Shown here: piece after piece, positions 36,467 through 45,605 of the stretch
Numbering within the stretch: position 1 is the stretch's first letter
How the letters are laid out: each line of letters starts with the position of its first letter
Assembly: GCA_964495375.1 (NCBI GenBank)
Contig: CAZBWM010000007.1
Location: forward strand, 76,915-140,914
DNA length: 64,000 bases
Direction: 5' to 3'
Source: JAIESQ01 sp964495375
Lineage (GTDB): Bacteria; Planctomycetota; Planctomycetia; Pirellulales; JAEUIK01
Program-made: the position numbers and the translations under genes
The notes under the pieces: model-generated
Told to the model about the DNA's origin: nothing
What the model saw: only the letters and a program-made list of their open reading frames with translations
Databases searched by the model: none

Positions 36467-39400
36467 TCAGTTCAGCGCGTTGAGATTAGCCAGCACCTGG
36501 CTGACGCCCCCTACGAGTTGCGTCGATCCCTTGGTCTGCACAATCCAGTAACCCAGGTTCGACGCCGGATTGGGAGGCGTATAAATCGACGCATTGGGGA
36601 TCGTGACGACCTGCGTGCCAACCTGGATGCGCACCGTGCCCGAGCTGCTGAGCACCTTGACCGACTGGCTGGGGTCGGGGGTCAAGCGATAGACGCGCTT
36701 GCCGCCGGCCTCCATGCCGCTGAGCACATACTTGTCGTCGAAATTGAGATCGGTGCGGCTGAGCGTCTTGCGGTCGACGTAGCCGATCAGCGAATCGAGC
36801 TCACTGAGCAGCTTGCTGATGAACTGCGTCCCCACCGGATCCCCTTTGGACGTGTGCTTCCACCAAAGAAAATCCTGCGCACCACTGAGTCCGGCGTGAA
36901 ACACGGTTTCGGCGTAGAGCGTGTGCTTCTTACCCTGATCCTGCTCGAGCCAGTTGGGCGACGAAATCCACGGCATCATCGGCACGTTGGAAGTTGCCGT
37001 TTGCGTGCGCAGCAGTTTGACGTCGGCGACAAATCCGCGGTAGGACGTCCAGAAGTCGGCCACGCCAGGAATCTCAGGCCCGTTTAGCGAGTACGCATAA
37101 CTTTTCGGCGGCTTGTTCGCGCTCGAGAGCTTCAACACATAAGTAAAGCTGCGTCGATCAGGCGCTACCGAATACACGGTAAACGTCCCGTTGTAGCGGG
37201 CGTCAAAGGGTTGTCCGCCGGGGTTGCTGATCCGGAACGTATCGCCGACCTTGATCGAATCGAGCGGAAAGCCCACCTCGACGTTAATCAGCCCCGAAGC
37301 CACGCGCCGCCCCGCGCCGTCGTAATTCTGCTGGAACGTCAGCTTGGTGATCCCCGACTGAAAGCGATACGCGATCTCGTCGCTGGCGGTGTAAACCCCC
37401 TGGCTGTCACCGTACAGATTGACCGCCTGAGTATTGCCGTTGATGGTGCCCATCGTGAAGGGGCTTTGTGTCAGCGCGGCGAGATCGCCCGAGGCAATCG
37501 TCGGCGTGTGCAGGTAGGTGCCATAGTTCAGCACCGTGGCATTGGGATAAAGCTGCCTGATCGGCTGATAGATCGCCTGGTCGATGTATTTCGCCAGGCG
37601 ATTCTGCATCACCGCATTCCAGATCGAGGCTTCTCGCCCGTTCTGCCGCCAGGTGGCGATGCCGTTCAAGTCGGCCTGGGTCAGGCCCGCTTTCAGCAAT
37701 TGATCGCGGACTGCCGGCCAGCGCGAGTCGGCCATGATGGCTGCAAACACCGACTGGCTAGGATTGCTATTGGGGTTCACGCGATGGTCGACGGTTCGCA
37801 GCCGGAAATAGTCCATGCCGACCGACTCGATATCCATCACCAGTAAATCGAGCTTGCCGCCGAGCGCTTTGTATTGCGTAAAGAACGTCGTGATTTTCGC
37901 CTTGACCGTGGCCGCCCACTGATCCATCCAGATCATGTAGTAAGGGGTTGCTTTGCCGGTGCTATCGACCCGGTCGAGAAATCCGGCGTTCAAGTATTTC
38001 CCCAGGCCGTAGCCATCCAGCTCGACGAAGTCAGCCAGGTGGATCGTCCGCGCACCGCTCGGCATGGCGTTGGTCGCAATCACCGCGGACACAGGCGTCG
38101 GATTATTGATGCGCTGGCCATCGTGAACCCACAGTTGATGCTGCTTGACGACGTTGCTGGCCCCGGCGCCAGGCGGCTGCGTGGCGTAGGCCATGAACTT
38201 ATCGCGGGCGCTATTTGGGGACGTGGTGATGCTGTCATCGAACAGTTGCACGAGCTCCGCATTCGAGAACACACCCAGGAAGGCGACGCGGTTGGCAGTG
38301 AAGCTCGTTTGCAGCATTTGCCTGGCGCGCAAGGCCCCATTGGGCCCGTTGACCGGCGATAACAGATTGCCAAACGTGGCGACCGACAGGGCGCTCAACA
38401 CCCCATCGGGTCGCAGATTTGTCAAATCCACACCGCGCCCTGGTAGCGCCGCCTTCAGCGATGTCAGATTGCTGTAGCCGTTAATGGCTCCGACGCGCAG
38501 CAGCGAGCTGAGCACCTCGTCGGTGGTCATCGATTGAAATACACGATCGAACGACAGCGTGCCGACCAAAGCGCTCACCGACGACTGCGTCGTCCAACCA
38601 TTGGAGACCATGGCGCTGAGCACCTGGCTCGTCGTCATGGGCTTGGGCTCGCCGGCCGCCTGGCTGGCGCCCGAATCGTTGAGGACCAGCGAATACCCGC
38701 CGGTGACCTGCGAGGTGAATCGCACGGTGTACGTGCCGGCCTTGGGCACGACGAAACCGGCGATGCGCAGGCCCGTGGGCTGCCAGATTCCATCGGGCGA
38801 CCAGGCGGCGCCGCGCGCCACCACACGACCATCGGGGGCCACAAGCTCCAGAGTTTGCCCTGCGAAGTTCGCGCCGCGACTCGTCAGCCCCAGGTCGATC
38901 CTGCGCCCCACCTGAGAACTCAAATCGATCGAAAACGAGTCGGTCGGCCGCGACGAGTCAGCTTGTCCAAGCCAGGCATAACGACCAATTCCGTTGTTGA
39001 GCCGCACGAAACTGAAATCGAGATCCTGCTTCAGGCCGACGGCCGTGCCGGTCCCTTCCAGGCCGGCGTTGACCGCCACATTCAACCAGTACGAACCGGC
39101 GCCCGCCGAGGGCATCTTCAACACGATCGTGTAAGTGCCCGACACGTTCGCGCTATAGGGGTTGAGTAGCGCCGTGCGGCCGGCAGCGGCCAGGTTGTTG
39201 ACGATTACCTTGCCCGTGGGATCGAGCAGCGAGAAGTTGAGGTTCACCTGATCGGCGAGCGCAGAAAACGAGATGCGCTCGCCGGCATCGAGGCGTACCG
39301 TGTAGCGCACGTCGCCGGCGGCCGACTTGACCGTGCTCAAGATCTGGCCGCTGGAGATTTCCCAATTCGCCTGTCCGACCGTGGCCAACGGAAAAGCCTG

Positions 39401-39541
39401 CACCGTCATCAAGGTGCGATCTTCCAATCGCTCGAGACGATGGGCAAACTGGCGACGCGGCGGACGCCGCGAACTGGGCGCCGGCGGGGAAAGCTGGCCG
39501 GTAATGCTCGCGACCAACTTCCGAATGCTGGGGATTGGCAT
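36467..39541 (-). CDS. Large exported protein with LEDR motif and putative glycosidase-like barrel
   Basis: A 1024-residue protein. The N-terminus has an Arg-rich stretch followed by RLERLEDRTLM (35-45), a planctomycete export motif of the LEPR/LEDR type, before a short hydrophobic segment. Residues 60-330 look like two jelly-roll repeats of the bacterial pre-peptidase C-terminal kind (YTVRLDAGERISFSALAD, SGTYTIVLKMPSAGAGSYWLNV, AGTYTVRFTSQVTGGYSLVL). A larger domain at about 480-1000 contains motifs suggestive of a TIM barrel (DLLVMDIESVGMDYF, YYMIWMDQWAATVKAK, TVLNYGTYLH), but I could not identify the family or catalytic pair. The ATG at 39541 was chosen because the longer frame has no signal; its ribosome binding site is weak. 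It is convergent with mnmG. Confidence 0.65.
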   Translation of the reverse strand: MPIPSIRKLVASITGQLSPPAPSSRRPPRRQFAHRLERLEDRTLMTVQAFPLATVGQANWEISSGQILSTVKSAAGDVRYTVRLDAGERISFSALADQVNLNFSLLDPTGKVIVNNLAAAGRTALLNPYSANVSGTYTIVLKMPSAGAGSYWLNVAVNAGLEGTGTAVGLKQDLDFSFVRLNNGIGRYAWLGQADSSRPTDSFSIDLSSQVGRRIDLGLTSRGANFAGQTLELVAPDGRVVARGAAWSPDGIWQPTGLRIAGFVVPKAGTYTVRFTSQVTGGYSLVLNDSGASQAAGEPKPMTTSQVLSAMVSNGWTTQSSVSALVGTLSFDRVFQSMTTDEVLSSLLRVGAINGYSNLTSLKAALPGRGVDLTNLRPDGVLSALSVATFGNLLSPVNGPNGALRARQMLQTSFTANRVAFLGVFSNAELVQLFDDSITTSPNSARDKFMAYATQPPGAGASNVVKQHQLWVHDGQRINNPTPVSAVIATNAMPSGARTIHLADFVELDGYGLGKYLNAGFLDRVDSTGKATPYYMIWMDQWAATVKAKITTFFTQYKALGGKLDLLVMDIESVGMDYFRLRTVDHRVNPNSNPSQSVFAAIMADSRWPAVRDQLLKAGLTQADLNGIATWRQNGREASIWNAVMQNRLAKYIDQAIYQPIRQLYPNATVLNYGTYLHTPTIASGDLAALTQSPFTMGTINGNTQAVNLYGDSQGVYTASDEIAYRFQSGITKLTFQQNYDGAGRRVASGLINVEVGFPLDSIKVGDTFRISNPGGQPFDARYNGTFTVYSVAPDRRSFTYVLKLSSANKPPKSYAYSLNGPEIPGVADFWTSYRGFVADVKLLRTQTATSNVPMMPWISSPNWLEQDQGKKHTLYAETVFHAGLSGAQDFLWWKHTSKGDPVGTQFISKLLSELDSLIGYVDRKTLSRTDLNFDDKYVLSGMEAGGKRVYRLTPDPSQSVKVLSSSGTVRIQVGTQVVTIPNASIYTPPNPASNLGYWIVQTKGSTQLVGGVSQVLANLNALN

Positions 39542-40313
39542 AGGCGTTATCTTCAGTCCGTCCCTGGTGACAGCGGGCGATGGAAACCCCGGCGCCTGCC
39601 TGCGCACGGGCGCAATGCCGACGAATCGACTACTCGATTTGAGCGGCGGCGCCGTCGGCCGCGCGCATTCGAAATGGGAAAAGGTGATTGCTCGGCGCAA
39701 GGAGATCGCGCGCCGTCGATCGGCAAAAGTACTTACAAGCGCGCCGTCGTGATGGCGACATTCTGCTTCGATTCACGCAACGCAGCAGCTCCCCTGAAAT
39801 GCGCTGGTTGCTTGAGCGGGATTAGTACACCTACCAATTCGCGCGGCGCGGGTCAAGACAATTCCCAGGCCGTCAAAGTGGTGAATGTATATGGCACTTC
39901 GACCGTGCCGACGTCCACGCCGCCAGCCGCCGGAAAACCTAGCGGGCGGGCGTCACTCGTTTGCTAGCTGCCAGACTGAGCATGGATAAGTTCGGACTGA
40001 GCCAACGCGAACCTGTATCGGCACGAGAACCGTTCCAGCTCGGATGAGAATTGGTCGCTGGTTCAATTTCGACCAATTCACGAATGGACATGCCAGCGTG
40101 AGCGACCGCAGCCACCGCAGCCAGGCCTTGCGCTGCGCAGTTTTCGCGGCCCGCCCACCCGGCGGGGCCTGACACCAAGGATCGCCTCCGTGCGGCGCCG
40201 CTACGGTGCCACGATTGCAGCGACCAAGCCTATAATCTCCGCGGTGTTTGCCAGTTGGCAGCCGCGTAACGCTGCGGTGCTTGTTGTTCGTGTTCAAGGC
40301 GGAGGAAGCCACG
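39542..40313. other. Intergenic region between two divergent units
   Basis: 772 bp between the LEDR protein start and the histidine kinase start. Short frames here (such as 39440-39967 plus) are high-GC by-products. A TATAAT at 40231 is the only regulatory sequence I can point to. No repeat or RNA gene is recognised. Confidence 0.45.
40231..40236 (+). promoter_or_regulatory. Possible -10 element of the ethylene-receptor-like kinase gene
   Basis: A perfect TATAAT lies 78 nt before the start codon. There is no good -35 at the right distance (TTGCAG ends only 10 nt upstream), so this is tentative. Confidence 0.3.
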
Positions 40314-42464
40314 ATGGGGGCCTGGAATTGGCTAGCCGACGGCGCGGGTCGAATTTTCGATACCCGCGATTTTCCGCCGCGCTGGCATTGCGGCGCTTGG
40401 ACGGAATTCCACGGCTGGTTGCACGTCTTGTCCGATCTCGGCGTCTGGTCGGCCTATGTCGCGATTCCTTGCGTGCTGATTTATTTTGCGTCACGCCGGC
40501 GCGACCTGCCGTTCCGTTCTGTCTTCCTGCTCTTCGGCGCGTTCATTCTCGCCTGTGGCACGACCCACCTCATGGAAGCCATCATCTTCTGGTGGCCAGC
40601 CTATCGGCTCGCGGGCTTGATCAAGCTAGCCACGGCCCTGATATCTTGGTGCACCGTGTTTGCGTTGGCACGCGTCGCGCCGCAAGCCTTGGCACTGCGG
40701 AGCCCCCGCGAGTTAGAACGCGAGATTGCCCAACGTCGAGAAGCCGAAGCGCAGCTACGGCTCGCCCAGGTCGACCTCGAGCGTCGCGTCGAGGAGCGCA
40801 CGCGCGACCTGGCCACCGCCAATCTCCAATTGCAGAACGAAGTGGCCGAACGTCGCCGCGCGCAGCACGAGCTGCACCGCGAACGCGAATGGTTTCGCGT
40901 CACCTTGGCGAGCATCGGCGACGCCGTGGTGGTCACCGATACTAACGGTCGCATCACGTTCTTTAACCAGGTGGCACAGCAACTGACAGGTTGGAATGAT
41001 GTCGCCTACGGGCAACTACTGGCCGATGCTTTCCACATCGTCAACGAACAGACGCGGCAACCCGTGCCCGACCCCGTGGCCGCAGTGCTCACGAGCGGAC
41101 AACTCACCGGGCTGGCCCATCACACCGTATTGATCGCCGCCAATGGCAGCGAGCGGCCCATTGAAGATAGCGCCGCCCCCATCCGCGACGAACAAGGCGA
41201 CGTGCTCGGTGTCGTCGTCGTGTTTCGCGACGACACCATGCGCCGCAACGCCGAAACCTCCTTGCTTGAAGCCGATCGACGCAAGGACCAGTTTTTAGCC
41301 ATGCTCGGGCACGAGCTGCGCAACCCGTTGGCGGCGCTGGCCGGAGCCAGTCAGGTGCTCGAAGCCGGGGAACTCCCCGCCGCGGATGCCGCCGAGATGC
41401 AAGCCATTATCCGCCGGCAGACCCTCCATATGACGAGGATCGTCGACGACCTCATGGAGGTCTCGCGCGTGTCGCTCGGCAAGCTGAAGTTGCATCTCGC
41501 GCCCTGTGAGCTGGGCGAGCTCGTCCGCTCGACGTGCGACGACTTCCAACGTCAGGCCGCCGACGCCGACATTCTCTTGCGCGTCGATTTGCCCCCCGAA
41601 CCCGTCCTGGTCGAGGCCGACGATACCCGTTTCGCGCAGATTCTCATCAACCTGCTGCAAAACGCCACGAAGTTCACGCCGGCCCAGGGGAGCGTGACCG
41701 TCTCCTTGCAAGTCAATCAGCGAGCCCACCAGGCCGAGCTGACCGTCCGCGACACCGGAATTGGCATCGAACCCGAGTTGCTCCGGCATATCTTCGAGCC
41801 GTTTCAGCAAACGACCCGTCGCGCGCAACATGGCAAAGATGGTCTCGGCCTGGGGCTGGCCTTGGTGGCCGGGCTCATCAGGCTTCACGGCGGAACCGTT
41901 GCCGCCGAGAGCAACGGCCCCGGTCAAGGCTCGCAGTTCACGGTGCGGCTACCGTTGCACCACAACAACACCCGACCGCAACTGCACACCGATAAGCCAT
42001 CGCGGCCTCACAGCGCGCCGCCGTCGTCGAAAGCTGGCGATGCGCCGGCCGGCGCGCCGGCGGTCGAATCGCCCCGGCTTGTCGCCCTGGTCATCGACGA
42101 CAGTCCCGACGCCGCGCGGGCCGTTGAACTGCTTTTGCGCAATCTGGGTTGCCACGTCCATACGGCTGACCACGGCCAGGCCGGCCTGCAAGCCGCCGCC
42201 GCGCATCATCCCGATTTGATCTTCTGCGACATTGGCCTCCCCGATGGCATGGACGGCTATCAGGTCGCAACGACGCTTCGGCGCGATACGAGTACGCGCC
42301 ACACCATGCTGATTGCGCTGACAGGCTACGGGCAAGACCAGGATCGTCAACGGGCCATCGAGGCCGGCTTCGACCGACACATCACCAAGCCTGTCTCGCC
42401 ACGCGACCTGGCGGAGTTGGTCAAAACCTGTGCTGCACAAAAGGGGGCACCGCACAGAACCTAG
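40314..42464 (+). CDS. Hybrid histidine kinase with N-terminal ethylene-receptor-like domain
   Basis: A 716-residue membrane sensor kinase. ATG 40314 has GGAGGAA 7 nt upstream. Three helices at about residues 38-120 read SDLGVWSAYVAIP, LFGAFILACGTTHL and IKLATALISWCTVFALARVAP, matching the ethylene-binding domain of plant ETR1 and Synechocystis SynEtr1. All six key residues occur at a constant +16 offset from ETR1: D41, Y48, I51, P52, and the copper ligands C81 and H85. A coiled coil (about 130-190) follows, then a PAS domain (about 190-310), HisKA with phospho-acceptor H333 in GHELRNPLAAL, HATPase_c (N box LLQNATKF, DTGIGI, GLGLGLAL) and a C-terminal receiver with D639 in FCDIGLPDG and TKPVS lysine. 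It could sense ethylene or simply bind copper. Confidence 0.92.
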   Translation: MGAWNWLADGAGRIFDTRDFPPRWHCGAWTEFHGWLHVLSDLGVWSAYVAIPCVLIYFASRRRDLPFRSVFLLFGAFILACGTTHLMEAIIFWWPAYRLAGLIKLATALISWCTVFALARVAPQALALRSPRELEREIAQRREAEAQLRLAQVDLERRVEERTRDLATANLQLQNEVAERRRAQHELHREREWFRVTLASIGDAVVVTDTNGRITFFNQVAQQLTGWNDVAYGQLLADAFHIVNEQTRQPVPDPVAAVLTSGQLTGLAHHTVLIAANGSERPIEDSAAPIRDEQGDVLGVVVVFRDDTMRRNAETSLLEADRRKDQFLAMLGHELRNPLAALAGASQVLEAGELPAADAAEMQAIIRRQTLHMTRIVDDLMEVSRVSLGKLKLHLAPCELGELVRSTCDDFQRQAADADILLRVDLPPEPVLVEADDTRFAQILINLLQNATKFTPAQGSVTVSLQVNQRAHQAELTVRDTGIGIEPELLRHIFEPFQQTTRRAQHGKDGLGLGLALVAGLIRLHGGTVAAESNGPGQGSQFTVRLPLHHNNTRPQLHTDKPSRPHSAPPSSKAGDAPAGAPAVESPRLVALVIDDSPDAARAVELLLRNLGCHVHTADHGQAGLQAAAAHHPDLIFCDIGLPDGMDGYQVATTLRRDTSTRHTMLIALTGYGQDQDRQRAIEAGFDRHITKPVSPRDLAELVKTCAAQKGAPHRT

Positions 42465-42648
42465 ACTGCTCGCTGCTCTCGCCCCTCGATCGCGGTTCCC
42501 GATCGCTGCCAAGTCCGGCAAGAATCAGCAGGCCGACCGCAACTGCTTGTCACCGACACGCCGGCCACTTACGGTAAGAGGCATCGTCGGCGATCAGGTG
42601 GTCGCCGTAGCGTGTCGATCTCTTTCGCAGGCAATTCAGGGGTGTCCC

Positions 42649-43650
42649 ATGCGTTCGACCAGCCGAGTGCTTTTGGTGGTTCTCTTCGCGGGGCTGGCGC
42701 TTCGCGTCCCCTGCCCGTCGCCGTGCCAAGCGCAGCAAGCGGCCAGCGAAAAGCCGGAAGTGGAATTCCCAGCCGAGTGGGTTGGCAGCGCGCCGCTCTC
42801 CGCCGATGTCCTCCGCGGCAAGGCGATGTTGCTCTATTTCTACGAAGAGCAGTGCCCTAAGTGCAAAGGTGAATGGCCGCAGATCCTGGCCGCCGCGCGC
42901 AAATTCAGCGATCAGCCGATCGTCTTCGTGGCCGTCAATTCAGGGACATCGCGCGCCGAGGTCGAGCAGTACGTGCGCGAGGTCGGCCTCGATTGGCCCG
43001 TGATCGTCGACGTCGACCGCTCCTTTGAAACCAACTGCGGCATCCTCCAGGTCAACTTGCAAAACATCGCCCAAGTGGCCTATATCAACGCGCAGGGTCA
43101 AGTGCGGCTCGGCAAGTGGTCGGATCTGGAAGGCACCGTTCAGCAGGCGCTGGCCGGCGCGAAATGGAATGTCGATCCCAGCGACATCCCTGACGATCTC
43201 AAGCCCGCCTGGCGAAGCATCGAATTTGGCGACTACGCCGCCGCGGCCCCCGCGTTGGCCAAAATCAAGTCCGCCCGCAAACCAGAGATCAAGGCCGCCG
43301 GCCAGAAGCTGCTCGACTATGTCGATCAGCGGATCGCCGGCGACTTGGATGCAGCCAAGGGCGAGGCCAGCCCTTATCGCGCGCACGAGCAATATACGGC
43401 GATCGCGCAGCGATTTGCCGGCTACCCGGCAGCCGATAAAGCCACGGCAGCCCGCCGCGCCCTGGCTGGCAAGCCCGCCTACAAGAAAGAGTTGGCCGCG
43501 ATGAAGTTGTTCGAGCGCCAACAGCAACTGGCCGCCTCCGACAAGCCGGCCGTACGCCAACGGGCGTTGGCCGCGCTCAAGAAACTGGCCGAAGACGCGC
43601 CCGACAGCGAAGCCGCGCGCCGCGCTCGCGAAGTGCTCGCTGCCAATTAG
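42649..43650 (+). CDS. Exported thioredoxin-fold (TlpA-like) protein with C-terminal repeat region
   Basis: A 333-residue protein with a signal peptide (VLLVVLFAGLALRVPCPSPCQA). The thioredoxin-like domain spans about residues 35-160: AMLLYFYEEQCPKCKGEWPQIL with a CPKC redox motif, PIVFVAVNSG, and LQVNLQNIAQVAYINAQGQV carrying a strand-loop near where a cis-Pro would be expected. The C-terminal 150 residues are Ala/Lys-rich and helical, like TPR or tandem helical repeats (EFGDYAAAAPALAKIKSARK, PYRAHEQYTAIAQRFAG). It is probably a periplasmic disulfide reductase or redox sensor. ATG 42649 has AGGGG upstream, and the frame upstream to 42430 has no signal. It starts 184 bp after the kinase gene on the same strand. 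Confidence 0.8.
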   Translation: MRSTSRVLLVVLFAGLALRVPCPSPCQAQQAASEKPEVEFPAEWVGSAPLSADVLRGKAMLLYFYEEQCPKCKGEWPQILAAARKFSDQPIVFVAVNSGTSRAEVEQYVREVGLDWPVIVDVDRSFETNCGILQVNLQNIAQVAYINAQGQVRLGKWSDLEGTVQQALAGAKWNVDPSDIPDDLKPAWRSIEFGDYAAAAPALAKIKSARKPEIKAAGQKLLDYVDQRIAGDLDAAKGEASPYRAHEQYTAIAQRFAGYPAADKATAARRALAGKPAYKKELAAMKLFERQQQLAASDKPAVRQRALAALKKLAEDAPDSEAARRAREVLAAN

Positions 43651-43743
43651 GCCAGCGGCCGCGTACGTTTCACAAGCTAACGGCACTCAGGCGGCGCCTG
43701 CTCGCAAGCTCATGCAACACAAACTTCGGTAGGTATCGAGCAC

Positions 43744-44346
43744 GTGAGTGATAAAACCGTCGTCGAGAACTTGCCGCCACGATCGAACACGCCTGTCTTC
43801 ACGCGCAACGTCGCCGTCGCCTGCGCGGTTCTGCTGGCTGTGGTTGCCCTCTTGCTTCGCCTGATGGGTCGCGAGTTTGTCAGTGATTCAGGCTTTGGCG
43901 TCTGGACCGGCGCCTGGACCGAAAACACCTCGCAGTGGATCGCCGATCCGTACTCCACCTCGCACATCCTGCATGGGGTCTTCTTCTTCTGGATGTTGTG
44001 GCCGCTGCGACACCGGTTCTCCGTAGGCGTTCGGTCGGTCGTCTCCATGGCCGTGGAATCGAGCTGGGAGCTGCTCGAAAACTCGCCGATCATCATCGAG
44101 CGCTACCGCGCGAACACCGCCTCGCTCGATTATTTCGGCGACAGCATCATGAACTCGTGTTGCGACATCCTCTGCGCCGTGGCCGGCTACTGGCTCGCCT
44201 GGCGCTTCGGTTGGAAATGGATGCTCGCTCTGATCGTGACCGTCGAGCTGGCCATGCTCTTCTTCGTCCGCGACAACCTGACGCTCAACATCCTGATGCT
44301 CATTTACCCCAGCGACGCGATCAAACAGTGGCAAACCGGCGGCTAG
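43744..44346 (+). CDS. UPF0314 / DUF2585 membrane protein
   Basis: A 200-residue integral membrane protein. It shows the conserved core of the family: WTENTSQWIADPYSTSHILHG, FRHRFSVGVRS-like loop, ESSWELLENSPIIIERYR, LDYFGDSIMNSCCDIL and the C-terminal LTLNILMLIYPSDAIKQWQ. Four or five hydrophobic helices are evident. Function unknown. The GTG at 43744 follows a purine-rich stretch (GGTAGGTATCGAG). Its TAG stop lies inside the left arm of the MITE-like element at 44343, so the last codon may have been set by that insertion. Confidence 0.88.
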   Translation: MSDKTVVENLPPRSNTPVFTRNVAVACAVLLAVVALLLRLMGREFVSDSGFGVWTGAWTENTSQWIADPYSTSHILHGVFFFWMLWPLRHRFSVGVRSVVSMAVESSWELLENSPIIIERYRANTASLDYFGDSIMNSCCDILCAVAGYWLAWRFGWKWMLALIVTVELAMLFFVRDNLTLNILMLIYPSDAIKQWQTGG

Positions 44347-44450
44347 GAACAGCCGCGAAATAACTTCTCCCTATTCCCCTCTCCCCTCGCGGGAGAGGGT
44401 AGGGTGATGGGGCAAAGAGTACTGGAGGTTATTTCTCGGCTGTTCCTTAG
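44343..44450. mobile_element. MITE-like palindromic element, 108 bp
   Basis: Imperfect terminal inverted repeats of about 24 bp flank the element: left arm with GGAACAGCCGCGAAATAAC (44346-44364) and right arm whose reverse complement is GGAACAGCCGAGAAATAAC, differing at one position. The middle holds a CTCCCCTCGCGGGAG hairpin flanked by CCCTATTCC and GGGTAGGGTG, resembling the CCCTCTCCC...GGGAGAGGG repeats common in planctomycetes. TA lies just outside each end (44344-44345 and 44448-44449), consistent with TA target duplication as used by IS630/Tc1-type transposases. It encodes no protein. Confidence 0.7.
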
Positions 44451-44537
44451 GGCGCTGGTGACTGCCGCGCGCTGCACGAATTACAATCGCTAATTCATGG
44501 CGACGCCACGACTATCGACCAATACCGGAGTGACTCG

Positions 44538-45578
44538 ATGAATTTGCAAACGTGCCGGCTAAGAGATTTCTGGCTGGCCTGCGCCGTGCTCACGCTGCTG
44601 AGCACGTCGCTGAACGCCGCAGAGCCTGGCGCGGAACCTGGCATTGACGCGCTGCGCATCAATCAAATTCAGGTCGTCGGCACCCACAACAGTTACCACG
44701 TCCGCCCGCCCGCTAGCATGCTGAAAACGGCCATCGCCGTCCGTAAGGATGCCAAGGAGTGGGACTACACCCGGCAGCCGCTCGACCAGCAGCTCGATCA
44801 AGGAGTCCGCAGCTTCGAGCTTGACCTCCACGTGTCGGACAAAGGCTGGCAGGTCATGCACGTGCCGATCTTCGACTCAGGCACGACGGTGGCCACCTTT
44901 ACCGACGCGCTGAAGACCGTGGCGGCCTGGTCGGCAAAACATCCGCGACATATCCCGATCTCGTTCTTGCTGGAGCTCAAGGAAGAGGGCTTTCAGCTCA
45001 ACAAGCGCAACTTCCGCCAGCCGCAAGCCAAGGACATCGAGCTGTTGGACGCCAACATTCGTGAAGTCTTCTCGGCCGATCGCTTGCTGACCCCCGACGA
45101 AGTCCGCGGCGCGCACGCCACCTTGTTCGAGGCGATTAGCGCCGGCGGTTGGCCCACGCTCGCCGACGCGGCCGGCAAAGTTTTCGTGATCCTGCACGAA
45201 ACCGGCCGCAATCGCGCCGCCTATCTCGATGGGCATCCCGCGCTCGAAGGTCGCGCCATGTTCGTCGAGTCCGATCTCGGCGAGCCGCATGCTGCCGTCT
45301 TGATTCGCAACGACCCCACCGATCCCCAAATCGCCGAGCTGGCGCGCCAGGGCTACCTGATCCGCACCCGCGTCGACGGGCAGGGCAATATCGACGCCGA
45401 CCGCCGCCAGCAGGCATTGGCCAGCGGCGCGCACGTGCTGACGACCGACTACCCGAGCGGTGAGATCGATGCCGACCGGGCGTTCGGCCTGGCAGACCAC
45501 GCGCCGGCTCGCGTCAATCCGATCACCGGCCCCGAAAACCTCCGCGGCAAGCGGCTCCAAGAACCGCTTGGCGAGTAG
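44538..45578 (+). CDS. Exported Ca2+-dependent phosphatidylinositol-specific phospholipase C-like protein
   Basis: A 346-residue protein with a signal peptide (FWLACAVLTLLSTSLNAA). The mature region follows the PI-PLC X-domain pattern: INQIQVVGTHNSYH (catalytic His and neighbours), LDQQLDQGVRSFELDLHVSD (metal-binding Glu/Asp), and further conserved IPISFLLELKEE, VFVILHETGRN and VLTTDYPSGE near the end. Such secreted bacterial PI-PLC-type enzymes cleave phosphodiesters of phosphoinositides or related lipids; the substrate here is unknown. ATG 44538 begins shortly after the MITE-like element, and the element may carry part of the upstream region. Confidence 0.82.
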   Translation: MNLQTCRLRDFWLACAVLTLLSTSLNAAEPGAEPGIDALRINQIQVVGTHNSYHVRPPASMLKTAIAVRKDAKEWDYTRQPLDQQLDQGVRSFELDLHVSDKGWQVMHVPIFDSGTTVATFTDALKTVAAWSAKHPRHIPISFLLELKEEGFQLNKRNFRQPQAKDIELLDANIREVFSADRLLTPDEVRGAHATLFEAISAGGWPTLADAAGKVFVILHETGRNRAAYLDGHPALEGRAMFVESDLGEPHAAVLIRNDPTDPQIAELARQGYLIRTRVDGQGNIDADRRQQALASGAHVLTTDYPSGEIDADRAFGLADHAPARVNPITGPENLRGKRLQEPLGE

Positions 45579-45605
45579 TAAAACTGATCTGTTCTGAGAA
45601 TAGCA

